A stretch of DNA of 64,000 bases, taken from NCBI GenBank assembly GCA_041619555.1, contig JBFKDQ010000001.1:62001-126000 (forward strand), read 5' to 3'. The stretch comes from Oceanococcus sp041619555. Lineage in GTDB: Bacteria > Pseudomonadota > Gammaproteobacteria > Nevskiales > Oceanococcaceae. The position numbers and the translations under genes are program-made. The notes below the pieces were generated by a model. That model was given only the letters and a program-made list of their open reading frames with translations. It did not search any database and was not told the origin of the DNA. Each line of letters begins with the position of its first letter. Within the stretch, counting starts at the first letter, position 1. Shown piece after piece: positions 42,738 to 52,146 of this stretch.

Positions 42738-44089
42738 CAGGCCGTACCGGCTTTCTCGGATCTTTGTGCGACCAGACCGGCGCTTTCCTCTTCCAGGATC
42801 TGCACCAGCGACTTGCTACGAGCAGCCAGCACGCTATGCAGAAATACCATCGGAATCGCCACGACCAGACCAAGAACCGTGGTCACCAGTGCCTGGGAAA
42901 TCCCGCCGGCCATCAGCTTGGGATCGCCGGTGCCGAACAGGGTGATGGCCTGGAAGGTCACGATCATCCCGGTCACGGTGCCCAGCAGCCCCATCAGGGG
43001 CGCAACGGCGGCGAGAATCTTGATGATACTCAGCCGTTTTTCCAGCTGCGGAGTTTCCTTGATGATGGCCTCGTCCAGGCGCGACTCGAGGGTCTCCAGA
43101 TCAGCAGCGGGATCCTTCTCGAACGCCAGCAGCACACGACCCAGCGGGTTATCGTTTTTCGCCGGAATCCCGCGTTGGGCGGCCATTTTCCGTCCGACGC
43201 TGAACAGGGTCACGAAGCGCTCCAGGGCCAGCAGGAGTCCGAACAGGCCGAGTCCGATGATCAGATAGCCGATTTCCGCACCCTGGCTGATCCGCTCGCT
43301 CAGGCTTGGCGCCTGCACGATGACCGAAAGCAGAGCACCACGGGTGGGATCAACCGCCATCTTGACCGGGCCGGCTTCGGCCGCTTCCAGATTGGCCGCC
43401 ATTTTCTGGTAGCGTCCCTGCGGTTGGCGTTTCAATTCGGTCAGCTGATCGGTGTCCGGCGGGAAAATCAGGAATTTGCCATCGCTGACCGCGGTGAAGG
43501 TCCCGACCCGAACCACCTCGCGCTCACTCTCGGTGCCATCAGGATTGATGGTCGGCGCGGAATAGCGAACGATACGGCCACCTTCGGTCATCTCACGTTG
43601 CAATTCGAACCACAGGCGCTCGAGTTTTTCGATGGACGGCAATTCCTTGCTGCGCCCCAGAGCCTCAAGGAAGTCATCCCGACCGGCCGTGTTGGCCTGC
43701 GAAGAGACATAGGAGCCACCGGTAATCCCGCGCAGGTCGCCGGCGACCTGTCGGACCACGCCGAACATCTCGCCCAGCTGACCGATCTTCAGATTGAGAG
43801 AGGTTTCCAGTTCGGACAGCGACTTCTCATTCTGTTCGAAATTCTTGATCAGCGTCTCGGAGCGCTGCTCCGCAGCCAGCTTGTCAGCCTTGGCTTTTTT
43901 CAGCAGGCTGGCCTGTTCGTTGCGATTCTGCAGGAAGCGGCTCTCGCGCTCGGCATTTTCAGCCTGTTCCTTGGCGCGCGCGTTCTTCGTTTCCTGCAGC
44001 AGCTGCATCAGGGGATCGGCACCGCTCTGGGCGAAACTCTGGGCAGCAAACAAGCTGGCAAGTGCGGCAACAATAATGCGTGTTTTCAT
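42737..44089 (-). CDS. ttpC: TtpC-like MotA/TolQ/ExbB protein with periplasmic coiled coil
   Basis: A 450-residue protein: signal peptide (IIVAALASLFAAQSFAQ), a long coiled coil at about residues 25-115 (KNARAKEQAENAERESRFLQ), a periplasmic domain, then a C-terminal ExbB-like unit with three helices and AVAPLMGLLGTVTGMI near 365. In Vibrio TtpC is an essential extra partner of the TonB2 system. The order DUF3450-ttpC-exbB-exbD-tonB-TPR here is the same as in that system. Confidence 0.9.
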   Translation of the reverse strand: MKTRIIVAALASLFAAQSFAQSGADPLMQLLQETKNARAKEQAENAERESRFLQNRNEQASLLKKAKADKLAAEQRSETLIKNFEQNEKSLSELETSLNLKIGQLGEMFGVVRQVAGDLRGITGGSYVSSQANTAGRDDFLEALGRSKELPSIEKLERLWFELQREMTEGGRIVRYSAPTINPDGTESEREVVRVGTFTAVSDGKFLIFPPDTDQLTELKRQPQGRYQKMAANLEAAEAGPVKMAVDPTRGALLSVIVQAPSLSERISQGAEIGYLIIGLGLFGLLLALERFVTLFSVGRKMAAQRGIPAKNDNPLGRVLLAFEKDPAADLETLESRLDEAIIKETPQLEKRLSIIKILAAVAPLMGLLGTVTGMIVTFQAITLFGTGDPKLMAGGISQALVTTVLGLVVAIPMVFLHSVLAARSKSLVQILEEESAGLVAQRSEKAGTA

Positions 44090-44104
44090 CTTTTTGCTTC
44101 CGCC

Positions 44105-44869
44105 TTACAGATCTTTGGGCGCCGCGACAGGCACGATCAGGATATTTGGAGCCGCCTGCTTCTTGGCGATGCGCAAACCGTTGCGAACCGGAGCCTCGTA
44201 GTCACCACCAAGGGTCTCCCATTGGCCGGTTTCGGTATTGAAAAAGCCGGTTTCTTCGCCATCCAGGGTCTGATACATCAGGGCAATTCGGCCCACCCGA
44301 AGGAAATCCACCGTGCGCTTCTGCGCACCGGCTTCCAGGGGTGCCTGATAGGCCTCGATGGTTCGGGCGTATTCCATTTCGACCTGATAGGCCTCGACGA
44401 TCCGGCGATATTTTTCCGACGTGGTGACGTCCGCCCGATCCATGATTTCCTTGAGGGATTCGATGCGCAGCTTGCGTTCTTCGGTGAGGAAGGGGAGATC
44501 GAGCGCGACGAAGCGTTCCAGCGTATCGACCATCCGCAGCATCATCGGCACGACTTCGCGACTGACATCGTTGATCTGGTCCAACTGCTCGCGAATGGAT
44601 TGCATTTCATCCTGCTGGGATTGAATCTGCCGCTCCAGCTGGGTGTTGTAACGGCGCAGCCCATCGGTCTCGCGCACGACGTAGCGATATTCCGTCAGTA
44701 GCTTTTGCGCTTCGTCATCCAGCGCGTTGATTTTCTGCTGCGAGCTCTTGGCTGCAACATCCATGCGTTTTTGCTGCTGCACGGCCGACCCCAGGGTATC
44801 CGCCATCGCTGAAGATGAGAGGATTATGCCCAGCGCCAAGGCTCCGAAGCTGCTTCCAATTTTGAACAT
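44105..44869 (-). CDS. DUF3450 periplasmic coiled-coil protein
   Basis: A 254-residue exported protein: signal peptide (GALALGIILSSSAMA), then a helical, heptad-rich stretch at about residues 30-100 (QLERQIQSQQDEMQSIREQL) and an alpha/beta C-terminal part. DUF3450 proteins head TtpC/TonB2 operons; their exact role is unknown. The ATG at 44869 gives the signal peptide directly. First gene of the six-gene energy-transduction operon. Confidence 0.85.
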   Translation of the reverse strand: MFKIGSSFGALALGIILSSSAMADTLGSAVQQQKRMDVAAKSSQQKINALDDEAQKLLTEYRYVVRETDGLRRYNTQLERQIQSQQDEMQSIREQLDQINDVSREVVPMMLRMVDTLERFVALDLPFLTEERKLRIESLKEIMDRADVTTSEKYRRIVEAYQVEMEYARTIEAYQAPLEAGAQKRTVDFLRVGRIALMYQTLDGEETGFFNTETGQWETLGGDYEAPVRNGLRIAKKQAAPNILIVPVAAPKDL

Positions 44870-45008
44870 CAAAGTCCCCAATCCGGCCTGTAATTGGCCC
44901 AAGAAACCAAAATAGATGAACCGGATCTGATGATCCGGTCAGCTAAAACCACCTTAGAGGTGGTTCAACCATGCGTATGGAACAATACACTAGCGTACAA
45001 ATACGCAC

Positions 45009-45046
45009 AAAAAAAAGTGAAGGGCCTGCTCAGGCAGGCCCTTCAC
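45009..45046 (-). terminator. Intrinsic terminator of the second TorF porin
   Basis: On the minus strand GTGAAGGGCCTGC pairs with GCAGGCCCTTCAC around a CTGA loop and is followed by eight T. It separates the porin from the DUF3450-ttpC operon. Confidence 0.93.
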
Positions 45047-45065
45047 CCTTAGGCTACTGCGTAAC

Positions 45066-45812
45066 TCAGAACCGCGACATGATCGGCAGGTTCTCGAACG
45101 TCCAGGTATAGCCGACGTTGAAGCGTGGCGCCTTATAGATTCCCGCATCCGGCCCATCGAAAATCAGACTGCTGACGCTGACCGAAAATCCGCCCATGCC
45201 AAGACTCAAAGCCACATCCAAGGCACTATCGACCATGGGGCCGGTGGCTGGTGCGGGATAGGTCGCTACCGCCGGGTGGTTTACCGCCGAGCCGGTGCCG
45301 ATCCAGACACCGGCATGCAGGCTGACATCGACCTGATCATTCATCGGGCCGCTCAGATTGCCCTCGACATAGACATAATCATCCATGTCCTCGCCCCAGT
45401 CATTGCCAACGCCATACCAGGCATAGAGCGAAACCCGGTCAAAGTTGTAGCCGACATAGAACTCGCTGGCGTTGGTGTCGCTGAAACCCTGTCCTGGCAG
45501 GGTGCTGCCAGGGTACAGATAGGCCATGTAACCGACATCCAACTTGTCGAAATTCGCGCCGAAGTAAACATCAACCTCGTTGCCGGTGTAATTGTTGCCA
45601 ACATTGGACAACCAGCCGCCCGCGTAGAACCGGTCACCCGACCAGTCGAGTCCGCCCGAGACCTGGGCGCCGTTGCCGCTGCTGGGCTGACCGCGAAAAA
45701 CGTACTCGGAAGCAATACTGATATTGCCTGCAACTTCCGCCTGCGCGATGGTCGAAGCCAGCGACAACGCCGCCAACCCCAGACCGCTTCCAAGTGCCTT
45801 CAAGGTATTCAT
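45066..45812 (-). CDS. TorF-family putative porin (second copy)
   Basis: A 248-residue outer-membrane protein: signal peptide ending AQA near residue 24, hallmark NISIASEYVFRGQPSSGNG, beta strands with NEVDVYFGANF and a C-terminal FNVGYTWTFENLPIMSRF. It is related to, but clearly diverged from, the copy at 31239-31952, so it is not a recent duplication. Substrate unknown. The ATG at 45812 starts the signal peptide, and purine-rich GAGGGAG lies about 10 bases upstream. Confidence 0.85.
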   Translation of the reverse strand: MNTLKALGSGLGLAALSLASTIAQAEVAGNISIASEYVFRGQPSSGNGAQVSGGLDWSGDRFYAGGWLSNVGNNYTGNEVDVYFGANFDKLDVGYMAYLYPGSTLPGQGFSDTNASEFYVGYNFDRVSLYAWYGVGNDWGEDMDDYVYVEGNLSGPMNDQVDVSLHAGVWIGTGSAVNHPAVATYPAPATGPMVDSALDVALSLGMGGFSVSVSSLIFDGPDAGIYKAPRFNVGYTWTFENLPIMSRF

Positions 45813-45984
45813 CAGATTCGCTCCCTCTGATTGGTTATTGAGATATTCCCTGACCGCGTGCCGATGCCACGGTATTCCGACCACAGTTTACTGCAATGGC
45901 CACCGATACACGCCAGCGATCCGATAGAAATTTGCAAATCCGCTTCGGAGCGCACCACGCAAGAACCTGTTGCCTGATGCCGAC

Positions 45985-46482
45985 TTACTTCAGCATGAGC
46001 TCAACAGTGGCACGCACTTGCTGGTCGGTCAATCCCGCATCACCACCACGCGCAGGCATTGCGCCCTTGCCGGCGATGGCCGAAGCAACCAGAGCATCCA
46101 GACCACCGGCAGCCTGCAATCGCGCGTCCCAGGCAGCTTTGTCTCCAGTTTTCGGCGCATTCAGCACGCCGGCTCCATGACAGGCGCCACACACCGTTTG
46201 CAAAATATCAGCAGGCGCGCGGGCGACTTCGACCGCTGGCTTGGCCGGAGCCGGAAGCTGGCTTGCATCCGTATAGACCTGCCCGATCGGCGCCAGCCGC
46301 TCCGTTGTCTTCTGCAGTACGACTGGGCTGGTACCTTCGTCCGGATCAATCGTGTTCGCGATGATTCCGATCACGATCGCGATGCCGACGAGTACCGCCA
46401 GCACAGCAAGAAAGGTCACGACAAAAACTTTGTCGTGGCTGTGATCTTCAACTACCGCTGTTTGCTTTTCTGACATTTCCAT
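45985..46482 (-). CDS. Membrane-anchored cytochrome c5-like protein
   Basis: A 165-residue protein with an N-terminal membrane helix (VFVVTFLAVLAVLVGIAIVIGII, about residues 20-42), a linker rich in Ala/Pro and a C-terminal class I cytochrome domain. The heme site is VCGACHGAG near residue 100 and the axial methionine is in GKGAMPARGG near 145. It is a periplasm-facing electron carrier, comparable to cytochrome c5. The start may be ATG 46482 or 46476; an upstream in-frame codon adds non-conserved residues. Confidence 0.88.
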   Translation of the reverse strand: MEMSEKQTAVVEDHSHDKVFVVTFLAVLAVLVGIAIVIGIIANTIDPDEGTSPVVLQKTTERLAPIGQVYTDASQLPAPAKPAVEVARAPADILQTVCGACHGAGVLNAPKTGDKAAWDARLQAAGGLDALVASAIAGKGAMPARGGDAGLTDQQVRATVELMLK

Positions 46483-46577
46483 TACCGCTGAGCCGCTCCC
46501 CATGGCGGCGAAGAGGGTCGCCCGATTGGGCCCGGTCGCCCCCGTCCGCGCCACGGCGAAACGGAACGACTGAAACT

Positions 46578-46654
46578 TGGTGCGCCCGGCAGGAATCGAA
46601 CCTGCGACCTTCGGCTTCGGAAACCGACACTCTATCCAACTGAGCTACGAGCGC
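46578..46654 (-). tRNA. tRNA-Arg, anticodon CCG, with encoded CCA
   Basis: On the minus strand the cloverleaf is complete: acceptor GCGCTCG/CGGGCGC (one G-T pair), D arm GCTC/GAGT, anticodon stem around the loop TTCCGAA with anticodon CCG (reads CGG, Arg), T arm GCAGG-TTCGAAT-CCTGC, discriminator A, and a genomically encoded CCA. Confidence 0.95.
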
Positions 46655-46851
46655 TGAGGCGGCGGATTTTAGCCGAGAATCCTGCGGCTGTCTTGCCCTG
46701 GCTTTTTTCGCTTTGATTTTAGCCTCCCTGTGCAGGACCCGAGCCATGACGGGCGGGGCGTGCGCGGTGCCGATTAAGCGGCCTCTGGGCCCCGCCCGGG
46801 TTTCCATGCCGCCTTGTCAGAGCCGGATTCCATGGCATGGCCCCGGCGAAC

Positions 46852-47313
46852 TCAAAGTGGCAGACCGCGATCCTCCTTGACCCGCTCGATCACCGTATAG
46901 GTATGGGTCTGGGCAACCCCGGGCAGATCGACCAGGCGAGCCAGAACCCGGCGATAGTCCTGCATGCCGGTAATCCGCAATTTGACCAGATAATCGAAAC
47001 CGCCGGCCACCATGTGACACTCCGCCACTTCGGGCAACCGAATCAGGGCGGACCTGAAGTGGGTGAAAACCTCGCTGGTCGTGCGATTAAGGGTGATTTC
47101 GACAAACACGGTGGTGCCGAAGCCGAGGCGGACTGCGTTGAGCCGGGCATGATAGGACTCGATGTAGCCTCGGGCTTCCAGACGTCTGACGCGCTCCAGA
47201 CAGGGACTCGGACTGAGATGAACCCGGCGGGCGAGTTCGACATTGGAAATCCGACCGTCCTGCTGCAGTTCCCGCAGTATGGTGCGATCGATGCGATCCA
47301 GGGCATTCGGCAT
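46852..47313 (-). CDS. lrp: Lrp/AsnC-family leucine-responsive-type regulator
   Basis: A 153-residue regulator close to E. coli Lrp throughout: LDRIDRTILRELQQDGRISN at the N-terminal helix-turn-helix, LSPSPCLERVRRLEARGYI, then the RAM ligand-binding domain with VFVEITLNRTT and GGFDYLVKLRITGMQDYR. It is divergent from putA, with an 18-bp palindrome in the shared 115-base gap, so it probably controls proline catabolism (a PutR-like local Lrp) and itself. A global Lrp role cannot be excluded. Confidence 0.9.
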   Translation of the reverse strand: MPNALDRIDRTILRELQQDGRISNVELARRVHLSPSPCLERVRRLEARGYIESYHARLNAVRLGFGTTVFVEITLNRTTSEVFTHFRSALIRLPEVAECHMVAGGFDYLVKLRITGMQDYRRVLARLVDLPGVAQTHTYTVIERVKEDRGLPL

Positions 47314-47335
47314 TTCATTCCGCTAGATTTACTTT

Positions 47336-47353
47336 CAGCAGAATATTCTGCTG
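47336..47353 (+). promoter_or_regulatory. Perfect 18-bp palindrome, candidate Lrp operator
   Basis: CAGCAGAATATTCTGCTG is a perfect palindrome in the lrp-putA gap. It has the CAG...CTG ends and AT-rich centre of Lrp sites. It lies 23 bases from the lrp ATG and 76 from the putA ATG, placed to control both. Confidence 0.65.
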
Positions 47354-47428
47354 GATATTCGTCAATTTCGCCAAATCATTGGGCTTGATCCGCCCTAAGA
47401 TGCCTGCGAATTCTTCGAGGCCATTGTC

Positions 47429-50400
47429 ATGCTGCTAGCCCCCGCCCGTTTGCTTGAAAAGGATGCGTTGCGTCAGCGCCTGCGTCTGCTCTGGCTGGCC
47501 GATGATCGCGAGGCGATCTTGCCCTTGCTGGAGGACGCTGATATCGGCGCGACCAAGCGCGAAGAGGCGCGGAGCTATGCGCAATTTCTGATCGCCCGCT
47601 TGCGCGCTGAACAGCAGGGCAAAGGCGGCGTGGATGCCCTGCTTAACGAGTTTTCCCTTTCGACGGAAGAAGGGGTGGCGCTGATGTGCCTGGCGGAAGC
47701 CTTGTTGCGGGTCCCTGACGCCCTGACCGCGGACAAGCTGATCCGGGACAAGCTGCAAGCCGGCAACTGGGCATCGCACCTGGGGCACAGCGATTCGATG
47801 TTCGTGAATGCCTCGGCCTGGGCCCTGCTGTTCACCGGCAAGATGGTGAACTACAGCGATGCGCAGCAGCGCGCCCTGCATGGCAGCCTGAAGCGTGCAT
47901 CAGGACGCCTGGGACAGCCGGTCATCCGCGCCGCGGTGCGGCGGGCGATGGCCATCATGGGCGAAGTCTTCGTCATGGGCACCACGATCGAGGCGGCGAT
48001 GGACCGGGCCGAGCGCATGGAAGCGCGGGGCTATCGTTATTCTTATGACATGCTGGGTGAGGGCGCGCGCAGCGCGGCAACCGCGCAGGACTACTTCGAT
48101 GCCTATGCAAAGGCCATCGAGGCCATCGGCCGCAAACATCAGCAACAGGGCCCGGATGCTGCCGCTGGCATCTCGGTCAAACTGTCCGCGCTGCACCCGC
48201 GCTATGAAGCAAGCCAACATGCCCGCGCGGTGACGGAACTGGTGCCACGTCTGCGCAGTCTGGCCTTGCAAGCCAGGGCGTACGATATCGGCCTGACGGT
48301 TGACGCCGAAGAAGCCGCCCGGCTGGATCTGTCCCTGGATGTCATCGCGGCGGTATTCCGCGACCCGGCCCTGCGGGGCTGGACCGGCTTCGGCGTCGCG
48401 GTGCAGGCCTACCAGAAACGTGCCCCCCTGCTGATCGACTGGCTGGCCCAGCTGGCCCGGCAGGTCGGGCGGCGGATGATGGTCCGTCTGGTCAAGGGCG
48501 CGTACTGGGACAGCGAAATCAAGCAGGCGCAGATGCTGGGCCTGCGCGGCTACCCGGTATTTACCCGTAAACCTGCCACCGATGTCTGTTATCAGGCCTG
48601 TGCGCGGCGGCTGCTGGGACACCGGCCGATCCTGTTCCCCCAGTTTGCCACCCACAATGCCTGGAGCGTCGCAGCAATTCTGGCGATGGACGCCGGCCAC
48701 GCGGGCAATTACGAATTCCAGCGCCTGCACGGCATGGGCGCTGCCCTGTACGAACAGGTCATGCGGGACCATCGCATTCCCTGTCGCATCTATGCGCCGG
48801 TGGGAGAGCATCAGGACCTGCTGGCGTATCTGGTGCGGCGCCTGCTGGAGAACGGTGCCAACAGTTCATTCGTCAACAACATCGTTGATGCCCATGTCTC
48901 GATCGATGAACTGGTGCAGGACCCGGTACTCAGCGTGCGGACATGGACCGAATTCACGCACCCGGCCATTGCCTTGCCGCAATCTCTGTACGGCGAGGAC
49001 AGGCCCAACTCGCGCGGCCTGGACCTGAGCGATACGCTGGCGCTGGATCAGCTTGGCCGCACCATGGCCGGTCATTGGCAATCGCGCGCCGAGGACGGCA
49101 GCGGCCAGGCGGTGCGAAATCCGGCCCGCAACGCAGAAATCGTCGGCCATCTACGGTTCGACTCCGCAGATGGCATGCGCGACAAGCTGGATCTGGTCGC
49201 TGCGTCCACCCATCGTGCCTGGCCTGTTGCGGCGCGTGTGGCGTTCCTCCGGGCGCTGACGGAAAGCCTGGAAGCGCATCGCGAGGAACTGATCCTGCTC
49301 TGCATCAAAGAAGCCGGCAAAACCGTTGCTGACAGCATTGCCGAAGTCCGCGAGGCGGTGGATTTCTGTCGCTACTACGCCGCGCAGGCCAGCCGGCTTG
49401 AACAGGCGGAGCCACTCGGTACGGTGCTTTGCATCAGCCCCTGGAACTTCCCGCTGGCCATCTTTATCGGCCAGGTCAGCGCCGCCCTGGCCGCCGGCAA
49501 TGCCGTGCTCGCCAAGCCTGCCGAACAGACCAGTCTGATCGCCCTGCGCAGCCTCGCCCTGATGCAGGCCTGCGGCCTGCCGGCCAACCGGATGGCCTGC
49601 GTCATTTCGCCCGGCCCCCTGGCCGGCGAAACCCTGGTCCCGGACCCGCGCATCAGGGCAGTGCTGTTTACCGGCTCCACCACCGTGGGTCGCTGGCTGT
49701 TCGATACTCTGGCGCAGCGGCGCGATGGGCCGATACCGCTGATCGCGGAAACCGGTGGGCAGAACGCGATGATCGTGGACTCCACCGCACTGCCCGAACA
49801 GGTGGTAGACGATGTGATCCGCTCGGGCTTTCACAGCGCGGGACAACGCTGCTCCGCGCTACGGGTCCTGTTCCTGCAGGACGAGACCGCCGACCACCTG
49901 ATCGAGATGATCAAGGGCGCGATGGCGGAACTGGTGATCGGCGACCCACTGGACCTGGCCACAGACGTCGGCCCGGTCATCGATGCCCGCGCGCTGGAGC
50001 GACTGCATCTGCACGTCGATGTCATGGCTGGCGCCGAGGGCGTCAAACTGCTGCATACCCTGCCCCTGCCTGCCACTCTCGCCGCGCATGGCCATTTTTT
50101 CGCGCCTCGCCTGTACGAACTCGACCGTCTGGATCGCCTCGACCAGGAGGTATTCGGCCCTGTCGTCCATGTGATCCGCTATCAGGCGCGGGACCTGGAA
50201 CAGGTCATCGCCCAGATCAATGCAGCCGGTTTCGGCCTCACCCTGGGCGTCCACAGCCGCATACAACGCAGTGCGGAGAGGATCGCCGCCGCGGCCAAGG
50301 TCGGCAATGTGTATATCAATCGCGACATGATCGGCGCGGTGGTGGGGGTGCAACCTTTCGGTGGCCGCGGCCTGTCCGGCACCGGACCCAAGGCGGGAGG

Positions 50401-50950
50401 GCCGCTGTACCTGCCAGCACTGACCCGCAATGACCAGGGAGCGTCCCGGATCAGCGCCATCGATCTGAGGCCACGGCTGATGCCGGGACCGACCGGCGAG
50501 CGCAACCTGTATCAGCTCGAGCCCAGAGGATCGGTGCTCGCGCTGTACGCTTGCGACGATCCGCTGGCACATGGACTGGCCACGCTGGATGCGGCGCTGG
50601 CCACCGGCAACCGGCTGAAGCTGTGCGCACCGGAAGGCTGGCGCGAAGTGCTGGAACAAGGACGCCAGCACTGGCTGGCACAGGGCCGCGAAGCCCAGTG
50701 CCTGGAGATCGAATACACGCTGACATGGCCCCAGCACCTGCACGCGCAGCAGACCCTGGTGCTGGCGCCCGGCAGTCCATTGCTGCCCCGGGCACTGGCG
50801 GAACTGCGAGCCGTCAAAGGACCGATTCCGCGGCTGATCTGTCAGCCAGCCGGAGAAAATTACTGGCAACGCTTTGTCGAAGAAAAGGTGATCTCCAGCA
50901 ACACGACGGCGGCCGGCGGCAATGCCAGCTTGATGACCTTGCGTCCCTGA
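47429..50950 (+). CDS. putA: Bifunctional proline dehydrogenase / glutamate-semialdehyde dehydrogenase
   Basis: Converts proline to glutamate in two coupled steps, passing electrons from FAD to quinone and then to NAD+. The 1173 residues contain the alpha/beta-barrel PRODH domain (about 150-470, with GYRYSYDMLGEGARS, ISVKLSALHPRYE, VRLVKGAYWDSEIKQAQ) and the ALDH domain (about 530-1000, with catalytic Glu in IAETGGQNAMIVD and Cys in SAGQRCSALR near 807). A C-terminal extension follows. The N-terminal ribbon-helix-helix DNA-binding domain of E. coli PutA is absent, so the protein cannot repress itself; the adjacent Lrp probably does that job. Confidence 0.95.
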   Translation: MLLAPARLLEKDALRQRLRLLWLADDREAILPLLEDADIGATKREEARSYAQFLIARLRAEQQGKGGVDALLNEFSLSTEEGVALMCLAEALLRVPDALTADKLIRDKLQAGNWASHLGHSDSMFVNASAWALLFTGKMVNYSDAQQRALHGSLKRASGRLGQPVIRAAVRRAMAIMGEVFVMGTTIEAAMDRAERMEARGYRYSYDMLGEGARSAATAQDYFDAYAKAIEAIGRKHQQQGPDAAAGISVKLSALHPRYEASQHARAVTELVPRLRSLALQARAYDIGLTVDAEEAARLDLSLDVIAAVFRDPALRGWTGFGVAVQAYQKRAPLLIDWLAQLARQVGRRMMVRLVKGAYWDSEIKQAQMLGLRGYPVFTRKPATDVCYQACARRLLGHRPILFPQFATHNAWSVAAILAMDAGHAGNYEFQRLHGMGAALYEQVMRDHRIPCRIYAPVGEHQDLLAYLVRRLLENGANSSFVNNIVDAHVSIDELVQDPVLSVRTWTEFTHPAIALPQSLYGEDRPNSRGLDLSDTLALDQLGRTMAGHWQSRAEDGSGQAVRNPARNAEIVGHLRFDSADGMRDKLDLVAASTHRAWPVAARVAFLRALTESLEAHREELILLCIKEAGKTVADSIAEVREAVDFCRYYAAQASRLEQAEPLGTVLCISPWNFPLAIFIGQVSAALAAGNAVLAKPAEQTSLIALRSLALMQACGLPANRMACVISPGPLAGETLVPDPRIRAVLFTGSTTVGRWLFDTLAQRRDGPIPLIAETGGQNAMIVDSTALPEQVVDDVIRSGFHSAGQRCSALRVLFLQDETADHLIEMIKGAMAELVIGDPLDLATDVGPVIDARALERLHLHVDVMAGAEGVKLLHTLPLPATLAAHGHFFAPRLYELDRLDRLDQEVFGPVVHVIRYQARDLEQVIAQINAAGFGLTLGVHSRIQRSAERIAAAAKVGNVYINRDMIGAVVGVQPFGGRGLSGTGPKAGGPLYLPALTRNDQGASRISAIDLRPRLMPGPTGERNLYQLEPRGSVLALYACDDPLAHGLATLDAALATGNRLKLCAPEGWREVLEQGRQHWLAQGREAQCLEIEYTLTWPQHLHAQQTLVLAPGSPLLPRALAELRAVKGPIPRLICQPAGENYWQRFVEEKVISSNTTAAGGNASLMTLRP

Positions 50951-50998
50951 TGCGGGCAGCTGTGCGGGCCTGCAGCCCGGACGCAGGCGCAGCGGGAT

Positions 50999-52135
50999 TC
51001 AGACTGGCATCGGCAGTCTGGGCACCCGCTGCTGGACCTGGCTCAACAACTCGTAGGCGATGGTGCCTGCCGCCGGCGCGAGGTCCTCAACCCGCAGGCC
51101 ATCCCCCCAGAGCATCACTTCCTCCCCCACCGCCACCGATTCCAGGGCGCTGACATCCAGCGCCAGCAGATCCATCGAAACCCTTCCGACCAGCGGACAG
51201 GCCTGGCCGCGGACCAGGGCGCGCCCCTGCGCCCCCCAGACGCGCGGATAACCGTCGCCGTAGCCAATCGCGACGGTGGCAACTTTCGCCGCCTGGCTGG
51301 CATGCCAATCGAGTCCGTAGCCCACACCGCCACCGGCGGGCACATCGTGAACGGCGAGAACTCTGGTCTTCAGCCGCATGACCGGGCGCAGATCGTACTG
51401 CAGAGCTTCCAGGCCTGGATTCACGCCATACAGCATCAACCCCGGTCGCACCCAGTCACGGTGGGCGGCAGGAAACGACAGCACCGCCGCCGAGTTGGCC
51501 AGGCTCTGTGCGCAGCAGGGCAGCTGCGCCAGCACCCGATCAAATGCCTCGATTTGCCTTGCCGTAACAGGCAGCCGCGGCTCATCGGCACAGGCAAAAT
51601 GGGTCATCGCAACCAACTCGGACACACGTCCGCGCAGGCGTCCGAATGCATCAACAAACTGCTGCGCGGAAAAGCCCAGACGATTCATTCCGGTATTGAG
51701 TTTCAGCCACACCGCAGGCGGTGAAGCCAGGGCAAGCAGCGACCGCAGTACCGAATCCTCATGCACGACCACCGCAATGCGACGATCGGCGCACCAGCGC
51801 AGGGCGTCCAAGTCCAGACTGGCTGCCGTCAGCAGCAGTTTAAGCTGCGGATATCGCAACCTGAGCTGTTCCGCTTCTTCCAGCCTGGCCACCGCCATCC
51901 CGTCAACCCGATTCAGCAGCGCCTGCGCGCACAGCAGGGCGCCATGTCCGTAGGCATCTGCCTTGAGCATGGCCATGATTTTTGCGTGTGGCGCCAACTG
52001 ACGAACGACATCGGCATTATGACGCAGGGCCGCGACATCGATCTCGGCCCAGGCGCTGTGAATCTGGGCGCTGATAAGCTTGTATTCCCGTTCAGTTCCG
52101 CCGCTATTGTCGCATTCCCGCGCCGCAGCCGACAT
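50999..52135 (-). CDS. alr: Alanine racemase
   Basis: PLP enzyme making D-alanine for peptidoglycan. The PLP lysine is in MLKADAYGHG near residue 60 and the second catalytic Tyr is in GGGVGYGLDWHAS near 267. The C-terminal domain has VGRVSMDLLALDVS. The ATG at 52135 gives 378 residues, about 20 longer than usual, because no later start codon precedes the conserved AWAEIDVAALRHN. The start lies only 11 bases from the divergent mnmC ATG. A catabolic DadX role is possible but no dadA is adjacent. Confidence 0.92.
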   Translation of the reverse strand: MSAAARECDNSGGTEREYKLISAQIHSAWAEIDVAALRHNADVVRQLAPHAKIMAMLKADAYGHGALLCAQALLNRVDGMAVARLEEAEQLRLRYPQLKLLLTAASLDLDALRWCADRRIAVVVHEDSVLRSLLALASPPAVWLKLNTGMNRLGFSAQQFVDAFGRLRGRVSELVAMTHFACADEPRLPVTARQIEAFDRVLAQLPCCAQSLANSAAVLSFPAAHRDWVRPGLMLYGVNPGLEALQYDLRPVMRLKTRVLAVHDVPAGGGVGYGLDWHASQAAKVATVAIGYGDGYPRVWGAQGRALVRGQACPLVGRVSMDLLALDVSALESVAVGEEVMLWGDGLRVEDLAPAAGTIAYELLSQVQQRVPRLPMPV

Positions 52136-52146
52136 CTCGCCCGACA

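Noticed and set aside
42764..44701. Open frame of 645 codons on the plus strand opposite ttpC and DUF3450
   Set aside because: It spans two genes assigned with confidence on the other strand, has no signal peptide or domain, and is a codon-bias artefact.
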